In this document: positions 1-4,842 of the stretch, one piece after another
Position numbering within the stretch: position 1 is the stretch's first letter
Layout: each line of letters opens with the position of its first letter
NCBI GenBank assembly: GCA_034432155.1
Contig: DAOUCP010000062.1
Span: forward strand, 1-6,525
Direction of reading: 5' to 3'
Length of the DNA: 6,525 bases
Source: DAOUCP01 sp034432155
GTDB taxonomy: Bacteria > Chloroflexota > Anaerolineae > Epilineales > Epilineaceae
The notes under the pieces: generated by a model
Seen by the model: only the letters and a program-made list of their open reading frames with translations
Databases searched by the model: none
Told to the model about the DNA's origin: nothing
Program-made: the position numbers and the translations under genes

Positions 1-690
1 GCCGAGCGCTTCGACGTGATCATCACCAACCCCCCCTTCGGCGGCACCGAGAACCGGCAGATCCAGGAGAACTTTCCGGTGCCGTCCAACGCCACCGTGC
101 TGCTTTTCCTGGAGCACATCATGAAGAAGCTGAAGCCGCGCGCTGGCGCGCGCTGCGGCATGGTGATGCCCGAAGGCACGCTCTTCCGCGGGGGCGCGTT
201 CGCCACGGTGAAGAAGGACCTGCTGGAGCAGTTCAACCTGCACACGGTGATGAGCCTGCCGCCCGGCGCGTTCGCGCCCTACTCCGACGTCAAGACCGCG
301 CTGCTCTTCTTCGAGCGGCCCGGCCCCACGGCCGAGACGTGGTACTACGAGCTGCCGGTGCCCGACGGCCTGAAGAAGTTCAGCAAGGGCAACCCCATCC
401 AGGACGAGCACTTCGCCGAGGCGCGGGCGCTGTGGGCGTAGTGGGACGCCTGCCGTCGCGGCCGCGGCCCCCGCCCCGACGCGACGGAACGGTCGTGGAT
501 CGTGCCCGTGGCCGAGATCGTCGCCCGCGGCTACGATCTGAGCGCGCGCAACCCCAACCGCGCGGCGGCCGAGGCGCTGCGGCCGGCCGTGGAGATCACC
601 GCCGGCCTGCTGGAGCGCATCCGCGAGCTGCATGACATCGTGGAGGGGTTGCACGAGCAGTTGAGCAATGGCAATCGGGAGGAGGCGTGA
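1..690 (+). pseudogene. hsdM: HsdM, type I restriction-modification DNA adenine methylase subunit; 5' end outside window, in-frame amber codon
   Basis: The frame is open from base 1, so the gene begins upstream of the window. The first residues read AERFDVIITNPPFGG, containing the NPPF motif (motif IV) of N6-adenine methyltransferases, where the flipped adenine is methylated using S-adenosylmethionine. The following stretch (EHIMKKLKPRAGARCGMVMPEG, split over 115-177, and the LPPGAFAPYSDVKTALLFF region at 256-315) is typical of the HsdM catalytic domain. At 439-441 the frame meets TAG. Beyond it, in the same frame, the protein continues without disturbance: WDACRRG, then SWIVPVAEI, then YDLSARNPNR, the well-known HsdM C-terminal block, ending at TGA 688-690. 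About 229 codons are visible of roughly 500 usual. With no frameshift, this is a single nonsense substitution, a sequencing error, or a codon that is read through. Identity as HsdM is near certain; whether the gene is dead is open. HsdS follows immediately. Confidence 0.88.
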
Positions 691-692
691 CC
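677..692 (+). promoter_or_regulatory. Ribosome binding site that decides the hsdS start
   Basis: A purine run GGGAGGAGG lies at 677-685. Its GGAGG core (681-685) is 7 nt from ATG at 693 but only 1 nt from the in-frame GTG at 687. The ATG is therefore the better start, although the GTG would give a classic 4-bp GTGA overlap with the hsdM stop. The site sits inside the last codons of hsdM, so the two genes are probably translationally coupled. Confidence 0.6.
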
Positions 693-1337
693 ATGGAGAA
701 GTGGCCGTTGCCGGAAGGGTGGGAGTGGCGGACGCTGGCCGAGGTTTGTGAGATCAACCCGCGACGTCCGCCCATTCAGCGGGATGACGATGCCCCGACT
801 TCGTTCGTGCCAATGGCTGCTGTAGATGAGGTGGCGGGGCGGTTTGCCGAAGTTCAAGTCCGGCTTTATCGAGAGGTCAAACGGGGCTACACCTACTTTG
901 AGGAAAACGACGTCGTCTTTGCCAAGATCACGCCGTGCATGGAGAACGGCAAGGCCGCCATTGCGCAGGATTTGCTCGATGGCTTCGGCTTTGGAACGAC
1001 CGAGTTCCACGTCCTGAGACCCAGGCCGGGTGTGCTCCCTGAGTGGATCCATCGCTACGTTCGCCAGGTAAACTTCCGCCAAGATGCCAAGATGCATTTT
1101 CGTGGCGCGGTTGGTCAACAACGGGTGCCGCAGGAGTTCCTTGAAAGATACTCTATCCCCATTCCCCACCCTGACGACCCCGCCCGCTCCCTGGAGGCGC
1201 AGCGGCGGATCGTGGCGCGGCTGGATGCGCTGCTGGCGGAGGTACCGGAGGCGCGGCGGCTGGCGAATGCCATCCTGCTGGAAATCGGAAACATCGAGAC
1301 TTCTGCCCTGGCCCAGGCCTTCCGCGGCGAATTGTGA
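693..1337 (+). CDS. hsdS: HsdS-like specificity subunit, half-length with a single target-recognition domain
   Basis: This subunit of type I restriction-modification complexes chooses the DNA sequence that HsdM methylates. The protein is about 214 residues (216 from GTG 687), against roughly 400 for a standard HsdS with two target-recognition domains. The N-terminus, PLPEGWEWRTLAEVCEINP, is a typical domain start. Residues up to about 160 form one recognition domain, including FAKITPCMENGKAAI and FGTTEFHVLRP. From about residue 165 a charged helical segment (LEAQRRIVARLDALLAEVPE) forms the spacer helix, and the end, LAQAFRGEL, matches the usual HsdS C-terminus. Both ends look genuine, so this is a natural half subunit or an internal-deletion product rather than a truncation. 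Half-length HsdS proteins are known to dimerise and recognise palindromic, bipartite sites; that this one does so is inference. The recognition domain is visibly less GC-rich than the hsdM remnant and its own C-terminal part. The partner hsdM carries a stop codon, so function in the cell is uncertain. Confidence 0.87.
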   Translation: MEKWPLPEGWEWRTLAEVCEINPRRPPIQRDDDAPTSFVPMAAVDEVAGRFAEVQVRLYREVKRGYTYFEENDVVFAKITPCMENGKAAIAQDLLDGFGFGTTEFHVLRPRPGVLPEWIHRYVRQVNFRQDAKMHFRGAVGQQRVPQEFLERYSIPIPHPDDPARSLEAQRRIVARLDALLAEVPEARRLANAILLEIGNIETSALAQAFRGEL

Positions 1338-1384
1338 GGCCAACTGATGTCACCGACCCCATCTGTACCCTGCGCCGACATCAT

Positions 1385-1460
1385 GTAGGGGCGCATGGCG
1401 TGCGCCCATCGGCGGTGTGCGTGGGCCAATGCGACAAGGGCGGACGCCGTCCGCCCCTAC
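1385..1460. repeat. 76-bp fold-back element with 9-bp terminal inverted repeats (REP/MITE-like)
   Basis: GTAGGGGCG at 1385-1393 is answered by its reverse complement CGCCCCTAC at 1452-1460. Inside are two further perfect hairpins: GGGCGCA (1389-1395) with TGCGCCC (1401-1407) around a 5-nt loop, and GGGCGGAC (1438-1445) with GTCCGCCC (1449-1456) around a 3-nt loop. No protein is encoded. The design fits a short non-autonomous repeat such as a REP or BIME unit. Dispersal in the genome is inferred from the copy at 1471-1482 and cannot be verified from this window alone. Confidence 0.7.
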
Positions 1461-1463
1461 GGA

Positions 1464-1486
1464 TGTACGCCATGTAGGGGCGTACA
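1464..1486. repeat. Hairpin with a third GTAGGGGCG copy, abutting the fasciclin start codon
   Basis: TGTACGCC (1464-1471) pairs perfectly with GGCGTACA (1479-1486) around a 7-nt loop. The hairpin ends one base before ATG 1487. The 12-mer CATGTAGGGGCG at 1471-1482 is an exact direct copy of 1382-1393. The only purine run upstream of the start codon is AGGGG (1476-1480), 6 nt from the ATG, and it lies in the loop and 3' arm of this hairpin. The repeat therefore supplies, or masks, the ribosome binding region. Confidence 0.65.
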
Positions 1487-2008
1487 ATGAAAAGCGTCAG
1501 TCTGTTATCGGTAGTTCTTGCTGTGGCTCTGTTTGTGGTGGGTTGCGTGCCAGTCCCGGCGCCCATGCCTGCCCCTGAGCCGACCCAGGCGCCGGCGGCC
1601 ATGGATATCGTGGACACGGCGGTGGCCGATGGTCGCTTCAAGACGTTGGTGGCCGCGGTGCAGGCGGCCGGCCTGGTCGAGACCCTGAAGGGGCCGGGCC
1701 CGTTCACCGTCTTCGCCCCCACCGACGAGGCGTTCGCCAAGCTGCCGGCGGGCACGGTCGGGGGGCTGCTCAAGGAGCCGGCCAAGCTCAAGGACATCCT
1801 GCTCTACCACGTGGTCGCCGGCAACGTCATGGCCGCCGACGCCGCCAAGCTCACCTCGGCGGACACCGTGCTCGGCCAGCCCATCACCATCAAGGCCGAG
1901 GGCGGCAAGGTGATGATCAACGATGCGACGGTCGTGATTGCCGATGTGAAGGCCAGCAACGGCGTCATCCACGTGATTGATACCGTCCTGCTGCCGCCGA
2001 ACAAATAA
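1487..2008 (+). CDS. FAS1 (fasciclin) domain lipoprotein
   Basis: This is a predicted surface lipoprotein of 173 residues with one FAS1 domain. FAS1 domains mediate adhesion or binding to carbohydrates and other surface partners; the ligand here is unknown. Residues 1-19 form a signal peptide with a hydrophobic core (LLSVVLAVALFVVG) and a lipobox ending at Cys20, the predicted lipidated residue. Residues 21-39 are a Pro/Ala-rich linker. The FAS1 domain spans about 40-172. It has the first conserved block FTVFAPTDEAFAKLP (73-87), the YHVV element (107-110) and the second block NGVIHVIDTVLLPP (158-171). The length matches single-domain secreted fasciclins. An in-frame TAG at 1475-1477 rules out a longer N-terminus, and ATG 1487 is the first possible ATG. 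No good Shine-Dalgarno is present; the start abuts a repeat hairpin. The gene is monocistronic, with a terminator 40 bp after the stop. Confidence 0.93.
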   Translation: MKSVSLLSVVLAVALFVVGCVPVPAPMPAPEPTQAPAAMDIVDTAVADGRFKTLVAAVQAAGLVETLKGPGPFTVFAPTDEAFAKLPAGTVGGLLKEPAKLKDILLYHVVAGNVMAADAAKLTSADTVLGQPITIKAEGGKVMINDATVVIADVKASNGVIHVIDTVLLPPNK

Positions 2009-2047
2009 CGTTTCCTGTTGCACTTGTCTGTGCTGTAGCAGGCAAAT

Positions 2048-2089
2048 CCGGGGCGAGTCAGCGGCCCAGCGACTCGCCCCGGTCATTTT
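2048..2089 (+). terminator. Rho-independent terminator of the fasciclin gene
   Basis: A perfect 12-bp GC-rich stem, CCGGGGCGAGTC (2048-2059) with GACTCGCCCCGG (2071-2082), closes an 11-nt loop. It is followed by TCATTTTC, a short T-rich stretch. It stands 40 bp past the fasciclin stop. The stem is strong in both directions, but the T tract is present only on the plus-strand side, so it mainly serves the fasciclin gene. Confidence 0.8.
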
Positions 2090-2110
2090 CGCCCTCGATT
2101 GTCGCCGTAG

Positions 2111-2236
2111 CTAAATGACTTTGTCTTCCATCCGCCGCCCGCGCAGCGCCGTCACCTCTTGCGCCAGAACCCTGACCGTGCCGCCCTCCGGTTGCAGCCG
2201 GCCCGCGGCCAGGAACAGGGCTGCGGGATGCACCGT
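2111..2236 (-). pseudogene. Coding remnant, possibly the C-terminal OB-fold end of a DnaE-type polymerase
   Basis: On the minus strand a frame ending at TAG 2113-2111 reads TVHPAALFLAAGRLQPEGG and continues TVRVLAQEVTALRGRRMED before KVI and the stop. The codons favour G or C in third position, as real genes here do. The pattern of a hydrophobic strand, then GRLQ.EGG, then a V.VLA.EV.AL strand resembles the nucleic-acid-binding OB-fold near the end of bacterial DnaE/DnaE2 polymerase subunits (compare the family pattern EGRLQREG...VIA.RL..L). The frame is closed upstream by TGA at 2350-2348, and the part between about 2240 and 2348 looks non-coding. At best this is the decayed 3' end of a lost gene. 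The assignment rests on about 35 residues recalled by pattern and is tentative; an unrelated small protein or chance cannot be excluded. Confidence 0.33.
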
Positions 2237-2411
2237 CGCGGCAGCCTGCTGGCGCCCGTGCCGATCAACCGGCCATTGGCCTGCTTGCTGGAGCCCGACC
2301 CCGCACCCTGCGCGCCCACCTGGTGTAGCCGGCGCCGCAAGGACGGTTCACGACGGCACCTCTCTGTCAGATGGCTAGCGGGTCGTTTGGCGCGGTCATC
2401 GCCATTCGGGC

Positions 2412-2525
2412 CGGCGATTGAAATCACCGTCTGGCACGAAAAGTGCGTTGAAACGCACTGCGCCCGTGGCGGCAACCCGTTTCAACGGATTTGGCATGTG
2501 TTAGCCTACGGTTTCAACCGTAGGC
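2412..2525. repeat. Array of four phased palindromes with a common TTGAAA/TTTCAA centre
   Basis: Four inverted repeats share the centre (A/G)TTGAAA(T/C) or its complement but have different arms. Unit 1 is GATT-GA-AATC with outer CGG/CCG (2412-2429, one internal mismatch pair). Unit 2 is AGTGCGTT-GA-AACGCACT (2442-2459). Unit 3 is CCGTT-TC-AACGG (2477-2488, with AA/TT outside one mismatch). Unit 4 is GCCTACGGTT-TC-AACCGTAGGC (2504-2525). The centres lie at 2420.5, 2450.5, 2482.5 and 2514.5, giving steps of 30, 32 and 32 bp, close to three DNA turns. Units 1-2 carry GA at the centre and units 3-4 carry TC, so the second pair is in the opposite orientation. The arms differ yet stay complementary, which indicates selection for the fold or for dyad symmetry. 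Function is unknown. Confidence 0.7.
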
Positions 2526-2532
2526 GGCTAGG

Positions 2533-2589
2533 TCATAGCGGCCGCCGGTGAACCAAAACTCGGTGGTGTCCACCACGATCACGGCCCAG
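2533..2589 (-). repeat. 57-bp duplicated fragment of the PLP-decarboxylase gene (partner copy 3656-3712)
   Basis: Positions 2533-2589 match 3656-3712 at 56 of 57 bases in the same orientation, 1123 bp apart. In the decarboxylase gene this segment encodes WAVIVVDTTEFWFTGGRY. The only difference (G at 2583, A at 3706) is a silent third-position change, GCC versus GCT for Ala. Similarity stops sharply on both sides. The fragment is not part of any plausible gene here: read in the same frame it ends at a TGA inside palindrome unit 4. It is a recent partial duplication, or the last surviving piece of a second gene copy. Confidence 0.9.
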
Positions 2590-2620
2590 AGGTACAGACA
2601 AGGAGCTGGTGCAAAGTGGG

Positions 2621-2851
2621 CTAGCTGAGCAACTGAATGAATTGATCGCGGGTGAGACCGGCGCTCTTGATGATCCGCAGCGTCAGCCCACGCCCCAGAT
2701 CATGGTCATGCCAGGGCACAACGACACGGCTGTTATCGCTGGCACGCCATAGGACAACGTGACTGCCCGTCTGGTGGTCAATCTCGAAGCCAGCGCGCTC
2801 TAAGGCCCGAACGACCTGGACCGGCTTTACGGTGGGCAGACGGGACATCAT
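2621..2851 (-). CDS. hicA: HicA-family toxin (mRNA interferase)
   Basis: This is a 76-residue protein of the HicA/YcfA family, small double-stranded-RNA-binding-fold proteins that cleave mRNA when not held by HicB. Visible hallmarks are the N-terminal helix KPVQVVRALERAGFEI (9-24), the GSHVVL strand (29-34) with the conserved, presumably catalytic His31, and the C-terminal part VVVPWHDHDLGRGLTLRIIK (43-62), followed by a final helix. The length is at the family norm. ATG 2851-2849 overlaps the hicB stop by 4 bp (ATGA), and a second ATG follows at once; no separate Shine-Dalgarno is evident, so translation is probably coupled to hicB. The gene appears intact, with the key His present. No clear terminator follows; the palindrome array lies about 100 bp downstream. 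Confidence 0.9.
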   Translation of the reverse strand: MMSRLPTVKPVQVVRALERAGFEIDHQTGSHVVLWRASDNSRVVVPWHDHDLGRGLTLRIIKSAGLTRDQFIQLLS

Positions 2852-3090
2852 GCCGGTTCCAGAGCCACGCTCAGTCGCCCGATAAACTGCTCTTCGGTGG
2901 ACTCGATGGGGATCGGTTCGCCGTGTTTACGGAGGCTGGCGCAGTAGGCGCGGATGGCGTCAGCGGCCATCTCGTAGGCTTCTTCCAGGGTACGTCCCTC
3001 TGTGTAGCACCCCGGAAGGGCCGGCACGGAGACAAGGTATCCACCCTCAGGCTGACGCTCGAGGATTACTGTAAACTGGTATGTGCCCAT
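2848..3090 (-). CDS. hicB: HicB-family antitoxin, short form
   Basis: This 80-residue protein has the partial RNase H-like fold of HicB antitoxins. The signature runs EGGYLVSVPALPGCYTEGRT (15-34), followed by the helix LEEAYEMAADAIRAYCASLR (35-54). It would bind and neutralise HicA, encoded directly downstream. Many HicB proteins have an added C-terminal ribbon-helix-helix or helix-turn-helix domain for autoregulation; here the protein ends soon after the core (residues 55-80 are a short acidic tail), so no dedicated DNA-binding domain is visible. The antitoxin-first order keeps antitoxin synthesis ahead of toxin. ATG 3090-3088 is supported by a strong Shine-Dalgarno 8 nt upstream and a near-consensus promoter. 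The product could instead be a stand-alone HicB-like protein, but the HicA overlap argues against that. Confidence 0.9.
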   Translation of the reverse strand: MGTYQFTVILERQPEGGYLVSVPALPGCYTEGRTLEEAYEMAADAIRAYCASLRKHGEPIPIESTEEQFIGRLSVALEPA

Positions 3091-3098
3091 CTTTTATA

Positions 3099-3105
3099 CC
3101 TCTCC
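3099..3105 (-). promoter_or_regulatory. Shine-Dalgarno of hicB
   Basis: On the minus strand GGAGAGG lies 8 nt before ATG 3090. It confirms this start for hicB; no alternative in-frame start with a ribosome binding site is seen. Confidence 0.7.
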
Positions 3106-3115
3106 GGATATGTTC

Positions 3116-3127
3116 ATCGGCGCCGAT
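3116..3127. promoter_or_regulatory. 12-bp palindrome at the hicBA transcription start, candidate operator
   Basis: ATCGGCGCCGAT is a perfect 12-bp palindrome. It overlaps the downstream edge of the -10 box (3131-3126) and covers the position where transcription should begin (about 3119). This is a common place for an autoregulatory operator in toxin-antitoxin operons. No second copy was seen in the window. Confidence 0.45.
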
Positions 3128-3154
3128 TATAGCATGGCGAACCGATCGGGTCAA
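3126..3154 (-). promoter_or_regulatory. Sigma-70-type promoter of hicBA
   Basis: On the minus strand TTGACC (3154-3149) is followed after exactly 17 bp by TATAAT (3131-3126). A TG one base upstream of the hexamer makes an extended -10 (TGCTATAAT). Five of six -35 bases and all six -10 bases match the housekeeping consensus, which is striking in such GC-rich DNA. The predicted start is near 3119, giving a leader of about 28 nt. The rest of the gap up to the decarboxylase stop (3155-3345) shows no further feature. Confidence 0.75.
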
Positions 3155-3345
3155 CGCGATCCGACAAGGCCAGCACGGTGCAGCTCGAGACGGCCAACGT
3201 CACCATGGGCTTTTCTGCCTGGGCGCGGCGCTGACAGGCACGTACGACTGTTCCTGGGGATCGCGGGGTAAGGACGGACGACGAGATAGCCTCTATCGCA
3301 ACGAGTCCACGTCACAGCGGCTCAGGCTCTACTTACTATCTGCCC

Positions 3346-4842
3346 TCAGGCCAGGTGAGCCGGCATGACATCGCGGCGGAAGATGTCCTCCTCGGTCTCC
3401 CGCCGGCGGATCAGGCTGGCCCGATCCCCTGTCACCAACACCGACGCCGGCCGCGGCAGCGCGTTGAAGTTGCTCATCGAAACCTCCTGATACGCGCCGG
3501 TGTCGAGCAGCGCCAGCACATCGCCCACGGCCACGTCCGGCACGGGCACAGCAGGCAACAGGCGGTCGCCGTAACAACTCCGACCGATGATGTCGGCCTT
3601 GCCGGTCGGCGGCGCATCGGGCTTGTTGGCGAACAGGTAGTGGTGCAGATGGTGCTCATAGCGGCCGCCGGTGAACCAAAACTCGGTGGTGTCCACCACG
3701 ATCACAGCCCAGCGGAGGGGCACCGTCGTGCGCTTGATGGCCCGCACCGTGGTCAGGTGGATGCCGGCGTTGCCGTGCATGGCGCGGCCGGGCTCCAGGT
3801 GCAACATCAGGCCGCGCGTCTCGACCCCGTGCCGGGGCAACTCGCGGCGCAAGGTGGCGGTGCAGGCCTCGGCGTAGGCTTCGACCGTCGGCGCCGGGTG
3901 GCGGTTGGGATGGCCGGTGATCGTATCTACCAGCCGCGCCAGCACCGCATAGCGCGGCCGCGGCCCCAGCAGGCTCAGGACCCTGGAGACGCCGTGCAGC
4001 GCGGCGTACTGCACCGGTTCGCTGTAGTCCGTAGCGGCGTTGAACGGATCGCGCGGGATGGCGAACCCACCGCCGATGTCAATTTCCTGCGGCCGGTAGC
4101 CGCCCAGCGCCCGACAGACCCGGCCGATCTCGGCAGCATAGGCGGCCATCTGCGCCTGCCAGTAGCGCAATGAGCGCTTATGTCGGCCGTGGTGCTGGTG
4201 AAAGCCCACCGGCACCACATGCGGCGACCGCAACAGCCGCGGGCCCACGGCCATGACTTGCTCGAAGGTCAGGCCGCCCTTGTACGCGATGGCGGCGAGG
4301 TCGGTCGGCACCAGCCCTTCGGCCACGAAGTCGGAATGCTCGATGAAGTTGTGCAGCACCGGCTTCAGCCGCAGGCGGACGTAGGCAGTTGTGCCGAGCT
4401 CGGCCGCAGCCGCTTCAATGACCTCGACCTCCTCCAGGCTGTCAATGGTGATCCGGCAGCCGGCCGCGATGCTGCGCCGGATGTGGTCTTCGTCCTTGGG
4501 CACGCCGTTGACCGAGATCAGGTGGGGTGGGCAGCCGGCGTTCAGGGCCATGGTGAGCTCGCCGGCCGAGTAGACGTCGCAGCCGCAGCCTTCGCTGGCC
4601 AGGATGCGTTGGATGGCGGCCAGCCAGTTCGCCTTGGCTGCGGGCATGACGACGACCGGGCCGTCGGGCCAGCCGGCCCCAAATGCGGCCTGGAAACGCC
4701 GCACGTTGCGCCGCAGCTGATCCTCCGAGAAGACGAAGAGCGGGGAGCCGAACGCGCGCAGCAGCTCAAGGGTGTCGCACCCTTCCACGTACAGCCGGCC
4801 GTCGCGAATGGACAGGCAATCGTCAATCCGGCGAACGGTCAT
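3346..4842 (-). CDS. Fold-type III PLP-dependent decarboxylase-like enzyme (Y4yA/LysA superfamily)
   Basis: This 498-residue protein is related to diaminopimelate and ornithine decarboxylases: an alanine-racemase-type TIM barrel followed by a beta domain, with pyridoxal phosphate bound by a lysine. The Schiff-base lysine is Lys70 in AAKANWL. DVYSAGELTMALNAG (89-103) is the usual second block. IDIGGGFAIPRDP (254-266) is the glycine loop for the phosphate and EPGR (350-353) the next conserved motif. In the C-terminal domain, SCYGDRLLP (422-430) supplies the inter-subunit cysteine and aspartate, and DTGAY plus NFN (447-460) closes the site. The HxHxGS motif of LysA is here HQHHGRH (215-221). That and the GGGFAIPRDP loop recall the poorly characterised Y4yA-like branch more than true LysA, which is also shorter (about 420). 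The substrate is probably a basic or dicarboxylic amino-acid derivative, but this is unproven. The start overlaps the WD40 gene stop by 4 bp. Confidence 0.86.
   Translation of the reverse strand: MTVRRIDDCLSIRDGRLYVEGCDTLELLRAFGSPLFVFSEDQLRRNVRRFQAAFGAGWPDGPVVVMPAAKANWLAAIQRILASEGCGCDVYSAGELTMALNAGCPPHLISVNGVPKDEDHIRRSIAAGCRITIDSLEEVEVIEAAAAELGTTAYVRLRLKPVLHNFIEHSDFVAEGLVPTDLAAIAYKGGLTFEQVMAVGPRLLRSPHVVPVGFHQHHGRHKRSLRYWQAQMAAYAAEIGRVCRALGGYRPQEIDIGGGFAIPRDPFNAATDYSEPVQYAALHGVSRVLSLLGPRPRYAVLARLVDTITGHPNRHPAPTVEAYAEACTATLRRELPRHGVETRGLMLHLEPGRAMHGNAGIHLTTVRAIKRTTVPLRWAVIVVDTTEFWFTGGRYEHHLHHYLFANKPDAPPTGKADIIGRSCYGDRLLPAVPVPDVAVGDVLALLDTGAYQEVSMSNFNALPRPASVLVTGDRASLIRRRETEEDIFRRDVMPAHLA

Larger units (their letters stand above)
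2090..2620. other. Gene-poor stretch with remnants and palindromes
   Basis: No complete gene can be supported in this half-kilobase between the fasciclin terminator and hicA. It holds a short minus-strand coding remnant (2111-2236), a four-unit palindrome array (2412-2525) and a 57-bp copy of part of the decarboxylase gene (2533-2589). Segments 2237-2411 and 2590-2620 show nothing recognisable. The open frames on the plus strand here are Arg/Pro/Cys-rich with no domain resemblance and no ribosome binding site. Confidence 0.6.

Noticed and set aside
502..690. Separate small gene starting at an internal codon after the amber
   Set aside because: It is in the same frame as hsdM and encodes the known HsdM C-terminus; conserved HsdM-like sequence also fills the gap between the TAG and 502.
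2412..2525. CRISPR array suggested by TTGAAAC-ended motifs at regular spacing
   Set aside because: Only the 6-8 central bases are shared; the arms differ in every unit and the orientation flips halfway. CRISPR repeats would be near-identical over more than 20 bp in one orientation. No cas genes are present.
2115..2551. Plus-strand open frames in the gene-poor stretch
   Set aside because: The products are Arg/Cys/Pro-rich and family-less, with no ribosome binding site; one runs through the palindromes and the duplicated fragment.
3216..3240. Stem TGCCTG/CAGGCA as terminator of the WD40-decarboxylase operon
   Set aside because: The stem is only 6 bp with a 13-nt loop, and on the minus strand the sequence after it is A-rich (GAAAAG), not a T tract.
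3285..3297. Small hairpin GATAG-CCT-CTATC
   Set aside because: A 5-bp stem is expected by chance at this density and has no T tract or other context.
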